DNA of 64,000 bases, from contig CM022668.1 of NCBI GenBank assembly GCA_012295275.1, positions 12,281,522 through 12,345,521 of the forward strand, read 5' to 3'. Shown piece after piece: positions 23,901-35,140 of this stretch. Each line of letters opens with the position of its first letter. Position 1 is the stretch's first letter. The position numbers and the translations under genes were made by a program. The DNA is from Chrysomallon squamiferum. Lineage: Eukaryota > Mollusca > Gastropoda > Neomphalida > Peltospiridae. The notes beneath the pieces were generated by a model. The model was given only the letters and a program-made list of their open reading frames with translations. It did no database searches and was not told the origin of the DNA.

Positions 23901-25401
23901 GAATGATTTTTATTTTTATAATTTGTGTTACTTTCTACTTACCTGTTTCTACTTGTGTTACTAAGCTATCTGCTACTACTAGTGCTCTACATTTTTACAG
24001 ATGTCCATAGGTTCTGGGATCATCAGGAAAAATAAATCATTCATTCATGCAAAAACCTACAGATGTTCAGATTATTAAAATAAATTTTTCAGAGAAATGG
24101 TCTGTAGAATCAACTCTCCCAAGATTAATCTTTAAAAATATATTCCATTCAAACCAATATCTGAAAATATTTCACATTCCAATCACTACCTCACAGATTA
24201 TTTAACAAAGATTGTGTTTTTATTTTACAACCAATGGGTGGGTTATATTAATAGTTATCTCCTGCTAATCAGTTAGAATAGAATTTCTTTTATGTAATGA
24301 TTATGCAGAAAAGCCATATAATAATATTTAATTTTTTTTTTTAAATTTGACAAAATGAGATAAATTCTTTTTAAATTGAAATTAATTTATTTAATTTTTA
24401 TATCTCTTGAGTATCCTAGCTAGAGTTATCTGTCCAGTACAATAACAGATCCACTGATTGATAAATTCTGTATTATTATATTAATTATTTTTTCCTATGA
24501 TTCTAGACAAAATGGACATCTTATATTTTATACATCTGTATTATTTACTTTTTTGTGTTCATTTCTACTTCATTTTATTTCTTGTTTCATTTATTTTTTG
24601 TTGTTATTTATTTGTTCTAGTTTATCTTGTTCTATTATTTATTTCGTTCTCTTTTGTTCCTTATTTGATTCTGTTATTTTGTTCTTTTCTAGTAACTTTA
24701 TGTGATCTTTTTTATCTGTTTTCCATTGCTATTATTTATTTGTATATCTTGTTCTATTATTTGTTGTTCTCTATTCTGTTTTTGTTCTTCATATCTGTTG
24801 TTAATTTGTTCCTTATTTATCTTGTTCTTTTATTTATTGTTCTCTGTTATATTTCTGTTATTTCATAAATTCTGTTGTACTAAAAGTGTGCTTAGCTGAA
24901 GTGGACTAAAGGTTTCGAAACTAATTCTGTTGTTGTGTATGCATTACTTTCATACTGCAAATTTGTTACTAAATGTTTTGTTTAGTTTTCATTTTTCTTG
25001 TTGGCAGTTTAAAAATAGTTTTTATTAACCTGTCCTAACTCCATGTTGGAAACTAAACTTTTCATTTCATGTTTTAAAAAAATAAAATGTTCTGTTTTAA
25101 AATGCATCATTTTCTTCTAGGCAACTCAAATCAAAACTTGTTGATTTAAATGCATTACTTTTTGTAGGCAGTTTAAAACTAAATCTGTTGTTTCGTCTTT
25201 ATTGGCATAATTATATTTTAACATACTGTTAGCTTCTGTCTTCTGCATCAGCTCTTTTCATCAGCTATCTTGCATCCAAGGTTTGCATGGCAGCTGTAGA
25301 ATGTATAACGAAAATGGCTGGTTGTTCCGTTTAGCTATTTTTGCATGTGCAAAAAAACTCTGAACAGCTTTCTTTACATCCTTGAATTTGCTACATTCAA
25401 G
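20910..25401 (+). other. Intron 12, 4.5 kb, little structure
   Basis: Long AT-rich intron with homopolymer T/A runs but few clean microsatellites. The stretch 24530-24870 is a TTGTTCTATTATTTATT-type low-complexity repeat. No convincing exon, RNA gene or transposon; an undetected small exon is possible because E12 and E13 are joined only by phase and composition. Confidence 0.6.
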
Positions 25402-28400
25402 GAACAAACACTTCCAATCACCGAGGAGACAGAGACTGCGGTTTCTGTAGAGGAAATCACTGAGGAATTTCCAGAAGAAATAAAAGTGGAGATTGTAACC
25501 AAAGAACAGGAGCTTCCAGAAATTGAAGAAGTTGAAACTCAAATACCAGAGGAAGAGGTGCCGGAGGAACTGAAGGAGGAAATTACCATCAAAGAACAAG
25601 AACTTCCTGAAACAGAGGAAGTCGAAATAACATTTGAAAAAATACCCGAAACAGCCACTGAGGAAATAAAGGAGGAAATTACATTCAAAGAACAAGAACT
25701 TCCTGTAACAGAGGAAGTAGAAGCAGAGTTAACTGTGGAAGAAATTCCAGAATCAGTTACTGATCAAACAAAGGAGGAAATTACTGTCACAGAAGAAGAA
25801 CTTCCTGTCTCAGAGGAAGTTAAAACAGAAATACCTGAAACACCCATTGAAACACTAAAACAGGAAATTACAATAGAGGAACAGGAAGTTACATCAGAAC
25901 AGGAAATGATAGTTGAAACTAAGATTGAAGAATCTGAAACATTGTCTCCAGCTGAAGTTACCGAAGTTGAGTACAGGGACACAATTGAAGTCCACCGTGA
26001 ACAAACTCTAATTGAGCAAGAACAGGAAAAAACTGACGAAGAAGTCTCAGAGATCACTCCTGAGGAGAAACCTGAAGTTCTTAAGGAGGAGATTGTTGTT
26101 GAAGAAAAAGAGGCAGATGTTACTGAAGCCATTGAGGCCAAAGTGACTGAGGAAGAAGGTGTAGAATCCGAGATTCAGGATGTACCTGAAACTGTACCAG
26201 AAGAACTGGAGGTGACTGTTGCTGGCGATGAGGTGACTGCAGCTGTAGCTGAAGCTGTTGAAACGAAAGTGACACCAGAAGAAGAAGAATTTGAAACAGA
26301 AATCTCATCTGAAGAAGTTCCTGAAACAGTTTCAGAACAGATCAAAGAAGAGATTACTGAGGAACAGAAAGATATTGAAACTGCCGAAGCTACTGCTGCT
26401 GAAGTTACTGAAGAGATTTTGCCAGAAGTAGAAACAACTGTTGAAGAAGTTTCTGAAGCTCCAGTAGAAAAAGTCCAGGAGGAGATCACAACAGAGGAAA
26501 AAGAAACTGTCGATATTGAAGTCATTCAAACTAAAGTTTCTGAACTAGAAACACCTGAAGCTGAGGCTGCATTAGAAGTTCCAGAAGCCTCCACTGAACA
26601 GCTAGTTGAGGAGATCACTGAAGAAGAAAAGGAAATGGTATCAACTGAAATTGTTGAAACTAAAGCTCCTCTTGAAGAAGGGGAGGAAGAACAGGTTTCT
26701 GTTGAGGAAATTCCTGAGACTGTCTCAGAGCAAATAAAGGAAGAGATCACAGAGGAACAGAGAGATGTAACTGTTACAGAAACTGTTGAAACTAAAGTGA
26801 GTCTTGAAGAAGAGGTGGAGAAACCACAAATCTCCACTGAGGAATTTCCTGAAACTGTTACTGAGTCCCTCAAAGAGGAAACTGCTCTTGAGGAAAAGGA
26901 AATAGCCATCATTGAACAGGTTGAAACTGAAGTAAGCCTTGAAGAAGTCACTGAAGAGGAAATCCAGGCTCCAGTTGAAGAGGTGCCTGAATCTGTAACT
27001 GAAGAAGCTGAAGAGGAGATTGTAACAGAAATCAAAGAGAAACCAGAAGAGGTTGAAGCAGAAGTATCCATTGAAGAAAAACCAGAAGAGGTTGAAGCAG
27101 AAGTATCCATTGAAGAAAAACCAGAAGAGGTTGAAGCAGAAATATCCATTGAAGAAAAACCAGAAGAGGTTGAGGCAGAAGTATCCATTGAAGAAAAACC
27201 AGAAGATGTTGAGGCAGAAGTGTCCATTGAGGAAAAAGCAGAAGAGATTGAAATGGAAATTTCTGTTCAAGAGAAACCTGCCCATGAACAAACTGAGGAG
27301 GAATTTATCATCACAGAACAAACTTCCCTGATTGAAGAGGCAGAAAAAGAAAAACCACAAGATGTTGATGCTGATATTTCTATAAAGGAGAAACCAGCAA
27401 CTGAACAAATTGAGGAGGAATTTACAATCAAAGAAGAAACTGCCCTCATTGAAGAGGAAGAAAGAGAAAGACCACAAGATGTTGATGCAGATATTTCTAT
27501 AAAGGAGAAACCAGCAACTGAACAAATTGAGGAGGAATTTACAATCAAAGAAGAAACTGCCCTCATTGAAGAGGAAGAAAGAGAAAAACCACAAGATCTT
27601 GATGCAGATATTTCTATAAAGGAAAAACCTGCAACTGAACAAATTGAGGAACAATTTACAATCAAAGAACAAACTGCCCTCATAGAAGAGGAAGAAAGAG
27701 AAAAACCACAAGATGTTGATGCAGATATTTCTATAAAGGAGAAAGTTGCCTCTGAACAAATTGAGGAGGAATTTACAATAAAAGAACAAACTGCCCTCAT
27801 AGAAGAGGAAGAAAGAGAAAAACCACAAGACGTTGATGCAGATATTTCTCTCAAGGAAAAACCTGCCTCTGAACAAGTTGAGGAGGAAGTTACAATCACA
27901 GAAGAAACTGCCCTCATTGAAGAGGCAGAAAGAGAAAAACCACAAGATGTTGAGGCAGAAATTTCTCTTGAGGAAAAACCAGAGAAAGAACAAGTTGAGG
28001 AGGAAGTTACAATCACAGAAGAAACTGCCCTCATTGAAGAGGAAGAAAGAGAAAAACCACAAGATGTTGAGGCAGAAATTTCTCTTGAGGAAAAACCAGA
28101 GAAAGAACAAGTTGAAGATGAAGTTACAATCACAGAAGAAACTGCCCTCATTGAAGAGGCAGAAAGAGAAAAACCACAAGATGTTGAGGCAGAGATTTCT
28201 CTGGAGGAGAAACCTGTAACTGAACAAGTTGAGGAGGAAGTTACAATCACAGAAGAAACTGCCCTCATTGAAGAGGAAGAAAGAGAAAAACCACAAGATG
28301 TTGAGGCAGAAATTTCTCTTGAGGAAAAACCAGAGAAAGAACAAGTTGAGGAGGAAATTACAATCACAGAAGAAACTGCCCTCATTGAAGAGGAAGAAAG

Positions 28401-31400
28401 AGAAAAACCACAAGATGTTGAGGCAGAAATTTCTCTTGAAGAAAAACCAGAGAAAGAACAAGTTGAGGAGGAAGTTACAATCACAGAAGAAACTGCCCTT
28501 GTTGAAGAGGCAGAAAGAGAAAAACCACAAGATGTTGAGGCAGAAATTTCTCTTGAGGAAAAACCTGTAACTGAACAAGTTGAGGAGGAAGTTACAATCA
28601 CAGAAGAAACTGCCCTCATTGAAGAGGAAGAAAGAGAAAAACCAGAAGACGTTGAGGCAGAAGTTTCTCTGGAGGAGAAACCTTGAGGAGGAAGTTACAA
28701 CTCATTGAAAGAAAGAGAAAAACCCACAAGATGTTGAGGAGGAAACCTGTTACAAACAAGTTGAAGAAACTGCACTGCATCATCGAAGATGCAGAAAGAG
28801 AAAAACCACAAGATGTTGAGGCAGAAATTTCTCTTGAGGAAAAACCAGAGAAAGAACAAGTTGAGGAGGAAGTTACAATCACAGAAGAAACTGCACTCAT
28901 TGAAGAGGCAGAAACAGAAAAAACACAAGATGTTGAGGCAGAGATTTCTCTTGAGGAAAAAAACAGAGAAAAGAACAAGTTGAGGAGGAAGTTACAATCA
29001 CAGAAGAAACTGCCCTCATTGAAGAGGAAGAAAGAGAAAAACCACAAGATGTTGAGGCAGAAATTTCTCTTGAGGAAAAACCAGAGAAAGAACAAGTTGA
29101 AGAGGAAGTTACAATCACAGAAGAAACTGCCCTCGTTGAAGAGGCAGAAAGAGAAAAACCACAAGACGTTGAGGCAGAAATTTCTCTTGAGGAAAAACCA
29201 GAGAAAGAACAAGTTGAGGAGGAAGTTACAATCACAGAAGAAACTGCCCTCATTGAAGAGGCAGAAAGAGAAAAACCACAAGATGTTGAGGCAGAAATTT
29301 CTCTTGAGGAAAAACCAGAGAAAGAACAAGTTGAGGAGGAAGTTACAATCACAGAAGAAACTGCCCTCATTGAAGAGGAAGAAAGAGAAAAACCACAAGA
29401 TGTTGAGGCAGAAATTTCTCTTGAGGAAAAACCAGAGATAGAACAAGTTGAGGAGGAAGTTACAATCACAGAAGAAACTGCACTCATTGAAGAGGCAGAA
29501 AGAGAAAAACCGCAAGATGTTGAGGCAGAGATTTCTCTTGAGGAGAAACCAGAAGAAGTTGAGGCAGAGGTTTCTCTTGAAGAAGAGAAAATATCTGAAG
29601 AAGTGAAAGAGGAGATTACTATTGAGGCAGCCAAGGAGGAGCATGAAGGTGTTACTGAAGAAGTCGAAGCTGAAGAATTACCCAGTGTTGTCTCTGAAGA
29701 CACAACTAAGGAATACACAGCTGACGAGCAAAAGTATGCTGTATCAGAAGAAGTTATCACAGAAATTACTTCTGAGATAAAAACTGAGACCACTGAGGAA
29801 GAAACTCCAATCGAACAGAAAGAAGCTTTAGTAACATCTGCTGTTGAGGCTGAAGTTGCTGAGGAAGAATCAGCAGAAGCTGATGTTGTCATTGAGGAAG
29901 TCCCTGAGGTGATCTCTGAGCAGGTAAAAGAGAAAGTTACTGAGGAAGAAAAAGAAATAGCTTCTACTGAACAGATTGAGAGCAAGGTTTTACTGGAGGA
30001 AACACCAGAACTTGATGCTTCTTCTGAAATAATGCCTGAAACAGTTACTGAAGAAGTCAAAGCAGATTTTGTTCCTGAGGAGAAAGAAGTACCCCTCACT
30101 GAGGAAGTTCAAACTGAAATTTCTTTAGAGGAAAAACCAGAAACACTTACAGAAGAGATTGCTGAAGAAAAAGAAGCAGCAGCAGTTGTTGAGGCTGTAC
30201 AAACTAAAGTTTCTGAACAGGAAGCTGTAGAAGCAGACGTTTCCCTCGAGGAGGTTCCTGAAGCAATCTCTGAGCAAGTAGCAGAAGACATTACTCAGGA
30301 AGAAAAGGAAATGGCTGTTAGTGAAATTATTGAATCCAAAGTTGATTTGGAAGAAGAAGAAAAGATAATATCTGTGGAGGAAATACCTGAAACTGTTTCT
30401 GAACAAATGACAGAAGAAATTGCTGAACAAGTGGAAGAGAAAGTTGTAACAGAAACCACTGAGACTAAGGCAGATCTGGAAGAAGGGGAAGAACAAGTCT
30501 CTGTTGAAGAAATTCCTGAAACTGTTTCAGAACAAATAAGCGAGGAAATTACAGAGAAAGAAGTGGACAAAGCTATATCAGAAACTGTTGAAACTAAAGC
30601 TGCAGTGGGAGAAGAGGAGGAAGAGGAAGAGGTTTCAGTTGAGGAAATTCCTGAGACTGTTTCAGAACAAATAAAGGAAGAGATTACAGAGGAACAGAAA
30701 GATGTAACTGTTACAGAGACTGTTGAAACTAAAGTGAGTCTTGAAGAAGAGGAGAAAACAGAAATCACCACTGAAGAATTTCCTGAAACTGTTACTGAGT
30801 CTCTGAAAGAGGAAACTGCTCTAGAGGAAAAAGAAACAGCTGTTGTTGAACAGGTGGAAATGAAAGTTAGTTCAGGATGTAGCAGAAAAACTGAAGTAGC
30901 AGCTGAAGAAGTACCGGAAACAGTTCGTGAGGAAGCTAAAGCAGAAATAACAGTAGAGGAGAAGGAATTGCCAATTTCAGAAGAGACGGGTGTTGATATT
31001 TCCATTGAAGAAGCTCCTGAAACAGTTGAAGAAGAGATTACAATTGAGGAAGAAGAAAAGGAAATAGCTGTAGTGGAGGAAGTTGATGCTGGACTTACAG
31101 TTGAGGAAACACCAGAAATAGAAACTGTTGAAGCTGAGGTATTGATAGAGGAAAAACCAGAAGCTGAAGAACATGTAATTGAGGAAGCCATTATTAAAGA
31201 AGCTCCTGAAGATGTTGAAGCTGATGTAACAGTTGTGGAGACCCCTGAAACAGAAAAGGAAATTACCACAGAAGAAGAACTTCCTGTTCCTAAAGATGTA
31301 GAGGCAGAAATTTCTCTTGAGGAAAAACCAGAGAAAGAACAAATTGAGGAGCAAGTTACAATCACAGAAGAAACTGCCCTCATTGAAGAGGCAGAAAGAG

Positions 31401-34400
31401 AAAAACCACAAGATGTTGAGGCAGAGATTTCTCTGGAGGAGAAACCTGTAACTGAACAAGTTGAGGAGGAAGTTACGATCTCAGAAGAGACTGCCCTGAT
31501 TGAAGAGGCAGAAAGAGAAAAACCACAAGATGTTGATGCAGATATTTCTATAAAGGAAAAACCTGCAACTGAACAAATTGAGGAGGAATTTAGAATAAAA
31601 GAACAAACTGCCCTCATAGAAGAGGAAGAAAGAGAAAAACCACAAGATGTTGATGCAGATATTTCTATAAAGGAAAAACCTGCAACTGAACAAATTGAGG
31701 AGGAATTTACAATAAAAGAACAAACTGCCCTCATAGAAGAGGAAGAAAGAGAAAAACCACAAGATGTTGATGCAGATATTTCTATAAAGGAGAAACTTGC
31801 CTCTGAACAAATTGAGGAGGAATTTACAATCAAAGAACAAACTGCCCTCATAGAAGAGGAAGAAAGAGAAAAACCACAAGACATCGATGCAGATATTTCT
31901 CTCAAGGAAACACCTGCCTCTGAACAAGTTGAGGAGGAAATTACAATCACAGAAGAAACTGCCCTCATTGAAGAGGCAGAAAGAGAAAAACCACAAGATG
32001 TTGAGGCAGAAATTTCTCTTGAGGAAAAACCAGAGAAAGAACAAGTTGAGGAGGAAGTTACAATCACAGAAGAAACTGCCCTCATTGAAGAAGAAGAAAG
32101 AGAAAAACCACAAGATGTTGAGGCAGAAGTTTCTCTGGAGGAGAAACCTGTAACTGAACAAGTTGAGGAGGAAGTTACAATCACAGAAGAAACTGCTCTC
32201 ATTGAAGAGGAAGAAAGAGAAAAACCACAAGATATTGAGGCAGAGATTTCTCTTGAGGAAAAACCTGTAACTGAACAAGTTGAAGAGGAAGTTACAATCA
32301 CAGAAGAAACTGCACTCATTGAAGAGGCAGAAAAAGAAAAACCAGAAGATGTTGAGGCAGAAATTTCTCTGGAGGAGAAACCTGTAACTGAACAAGTTGA
32401 AGAGGAAGTTACAATCACAGAAGAAACTGCACTCATTGAAGAGGCAGAAAGAGAAAAACCACAAGATGTTGAGGCAGAAATTTCTCTTGAGGAAAAACCA
32501 GAGAAAGAACAAGTTGAGGAGGAAGTTACAATCACAGAAGAAACTGCCCTCATTGAAGAGGAAGAAAGAGAAAAACCACAAGATGTTGAGGCAGAAATTT
32601 CTCTGGAAGAAAACCAAACCTGTAAAGAACAAGTTGAGGAGGAAGTTACAATCACAGAAGAAACTGCCCTCATTGAAGAGGCAGAAAGAGAAAAACCACA
32701 AGATGTTGAGGCAGAGATTTCTCTTGAGGAAAAACCAGAAAAAGAACAAGTTGAGGAGGAAGTTACAATCACAGAAGAAACTGCACTCATTGAAGAGGCA
32801 GAAAAAGAAAAACCAGAAGATGTTGAGGCAGAAATTTCTCTGGAGGAGAAACCTGTAACTGAACAAGTTGAGGAGGAAGTTACAATCACAGAAGAAACTG
32901 CCCTCATTGAAGAGGCAGAAAGAGAAAAACCACAAGATGTTGAGGCAGAAATTTCTCTTGAGGAAAAACCAGAGAAAGAACAAGTTGAGGAGGAAGTTAC
33001 AATCACAGAAGAAACTGCACTCATTGAAGAGGCAGAAAAAGAAAAACCAGAAGATGTTGAGGCAGAAATTTCTCTTGAGGAGAAACCTGTAACTGAACAA
33101 GTTGAAGAGGAAGTTACAATCACAGAAGAAACTGCCCTCATTGAAGAGGAAGAAAGAGAAAAACCACAAGATGTTGAGGCAGAAATTTCTCTTGAGGAAA
33201 AACCAGAGAAAGAACAAGTTGAGGAGGAAGTTACAATCACAGAAGAAACTGCCCTCATTGAAGAGGCAGAAAGAGAAAAACCACAAGATGTTGAGGCAGA
33301 AATTTCTCTTGAGGAAAAACCAGAGAAAGAACAAGTTGAGGAGGAAGTTACAATCACAGAAGAAACTGCACTCATTGAAGAGGCAGAAAGAGAAAAACCA
33401 GAAGATGTTGAGGCAGAAATTTCTCTGGAGGAGAAACCTGTAACTGAACAAGTTGAGGAGGAAGTTACAATCACAGAAGAAACTGCCCTCATTGAAGAGG
33501 CAGAAAGAGAAAAACCACAAGATGTTGAGGCAGAAATTTCTCTTGAGGAAAAACCAGAGAAAGAACAAGTTGAGGAGGAAGTTACAATCACAGAAGAAAC
33601 TGCACTCATTGAAGAGGCAGAAAGAGAAAAACCAGAAGATGTTGAGGCAGAAATTTCTCTTGAGGAAAAACCAGAGAAAGAACAAGTTGAGGAGGAAGTT
33701 ACAATCACAGAAGAAACTGCACTCATTGAAGAGGCAGAAAAAGAAAAACCAGAAGATGTTGAGGCAGAAATTTCTCTTGAGGAGAAACCTGTAACTGAAC
33801 AAGAACAAGTTGAAGAGGAAGTTACAATCACAGAAGAAACTGCCCTCATTGAAGAGGAAGAAAGAGAAAAACCACAAGATGTTGAGGCAGAAATTTCTCT
33901 TGAGGAAAAACCAGAGAAAGAACAAGTTGAGGAGGAAGTTACAATCACAGAAGAAACTGCCCTCATTGAAGAGGCAGAAAGAGAAAAACCACAAGATGTT
34001 GAGGCAGAAATTTCTCTTGAGGAAAAACCAGAGAAAGAACAAGTTGAGGAGGAAGTTACAATCACAGAAGAAACTGCCCTCATTGAAGAGGCAGAAAGAG
34101 AAAAACCAGAAGACGTTGAGGCAGAAATTTCTCTGGAGGAAAAACCTGTAACTGAACAAGTTGAGGAGGAAGTTACAATCACAGAAGAAACTGCCCTCAT
34201 TGAAGAGGAAGAAAGAGAAAAACCACAAGATGTTGAGGCAGAAATTTCTCTTGAGGAAAAACCAGAGAAAGAACAAGTTGAGGAGGAAGTTACAATCACA
34301 GAAGAAACTGCCCTCATTGAAGAGGCAGAAAGAGAAAAACCACAAGATGTTGAGGCAGAAATTTCTCTTGAGGAAAAACCAGAGAAAGAACAAGTTGAGG

Positions 34401-35140
34401 AGGAAGTTACAATCACAGAAGAAACTGCCCTCATTGAAGAGGCAGAAAGAGAAAAACAGAAGATGTTGAGGCAGAAATTTCTCTGGAGGAAAACCTGAAC
34501 TGAACAAGTTGAGGAGGAAGTTACAATCACAGAAGAAACTGCCCTCATTGAAGAGGCAGAAAGAGAAAAACCACAAGATGTTGAGGCAGAAATTTCTCTT
34601 GAGGAAAAACCAGAGAAAGAACAAGTTGAGGAGGAAGTTACAATCACAGAAGAAACTGCCCTCATTGAAGAGGCAGAAAGAGAAAAACCAGAAGACGTTG
34701 AGGCAGAAATTTCTCTGGAGGAAAAACCTGTAACTGAACAAGTTGAGGAGGAAGTTACAATCACAGAAGAAACTGCCCTCATTGAAGAGGCAGAAAGAGA
34801 AAAACCACAAGATGTTGAGGCAGAAATTTCTCTTGAGGAAAAACCAGAGAAAGAACAAGTTGAGGAGGAAGTTACAATCACAGAAGAAACTGCCCTCATT
34901 GAAGAGGCAGAAAGAGAAAAACCAGAAGATGTTGAGGCAGAAATTTCTCTGGAGGAGAAACAGGAAGATGTTGATGCAGAAATTTCTTTTGAAGAGAAAC
35001 CAGAAACAGTTGAAATTAAAGAAGAAATTTCTGTTGAGGAAAAAGAGAAATCTGTCATAGATGAAGAAGTAACAAGTGAAATTTCTTTGGCTGAGAAGCC
35101 AGCAACTGAAGATGTATCAGAAAGCATTGTCTTGGGAGAG
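25402..35140 (+). CDS. E13: second giant acidic exon (39-residue repeats)
   Basis: About 9.7 kb of Glu/Val/Thr/Ile/Pro/Lys-rich coding sequence starting EQTLPITEETETAVSVEE and ending EDVSESIVLGE, donor GAG/GTTAGT, phase 0. I chose 25402 because the AG of TTCAAG is the only acceptor in the right frame after the last upstream stop (25297). Order: degenerate acidic repeats (25402-27036), six 13-residue units (27037-27271), 39-residue array A1 (to 28683), scrambled patch, array A2 (28790-29570), divergent acidic region (29571-31287), array A3 (31288-34980), tail. Open frames are 25402-28683 and about 28967-34450; the frame is broken at 28684-28966 and for a short compensated stretch at 34455-34500. 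Probably an elastic or extended, highly negative spacer. Function is inference. Confidence 0.85.
27037..27271 (+). repeat. Coding 39-bp (13-residue) tandem repeat, six units
   Basis: Units read EKPEEVEAEVSIE with small changes (EVS/EIS, EDV, and a last divergent EKAEEIEMEISVQ). This 13-residue module is one third of the 39-residue unit that follows immediately, so it looks like the ancestral or simplified form. Confidence 0.9.
27272..28683 (+). repeat. Array A1: 117-bp (39-residue) coding repeat, 12 units
   Basis: Each unit is three 13-residue modules: EKPQDVEAEISLE, EKPEKEQVEEEVT and ITEETALIEEAER. The first units are a DADISIKEKPATEQIEEEFT subtype, later ones the EAEISLEEKPEKEQVEEEVT subtype. 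Units are highly similar at DNA level. Confidence 0.92.
28684..28966 (+). other. Scrambled, frame-broken patch inside E13
   Basis: The frame closes at 28684 (TGA). The next 100 bases resemble fragments of the 117-bp unit with missing pieces (for example AACTCATTGAAAGAAAGAG). Clean repeat resumes at about 28790 in another frame, and a run AAAAAACAGAGAAAAGAACA at about 28957-28976 shifts it back to the main frame. It looks like a badly resolved repeat junction. Confidence 0.8.
28790..29570 (+). repeat. Array A2: 117-bp coding repeat, about 6 units
   Basis: Same 39-residue unit as A1, ending in EKPEEVEAEVSLEEEKISEE where it dissolves into divergent acidic sequence. One unit carries EIEQ for EKEQ. 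Confidence 0.88.
31288..34980 (+). repeat. Array A3: 117-bp coding repeat, about 31 units
   Basis: Starts with DADISIKEKPATEQIEEEFT-type units and continues with EAEISLEEKPEKEQ and EAEISLEEKPVTEQ units that alternate in blocks, showing higher-order duplication. Irregular units occur at about 32605 (NQTCKEQ insertion), 33795 (extra EQ) and 34455-34500 (short compensated frameshift). Confidence 0.92.

Noticed and set aside
24497-24868. Hydrophobic 123-codon frame in intron 12 that looks like a multi-pass membrane protein
   Set aside because: T-rich low complexity always gives Phe/Leu/Ile/Tyr-rich frames; no start context, family motif or splice fit.
25345-25401. Met at 25345 as a translation start for a separate protein
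   Set aside because: The open frame merely extends upstream of a usable acceptor at 25402; the sequence before it has no acidic-repeat character except the last few codons. A separate start cannot be fully excluded but is less likely.
27037-34980. Regularly spaced repeats as a CRISPR array
   Set aside because: Repeats are contiguous, coding and without unique spacers, in a spliced animal gene.
30295-35127. Minus-strand open frame of about 1610 codons (Ser-rich) and another of 1125 codons opposite the acidic array
   Set aside because: They are mirror frames of a stop-free 117-bp tandem repeat; composition simply reflects the complement of GAA/GAG/GTT codons, and no splice or start context supports them.
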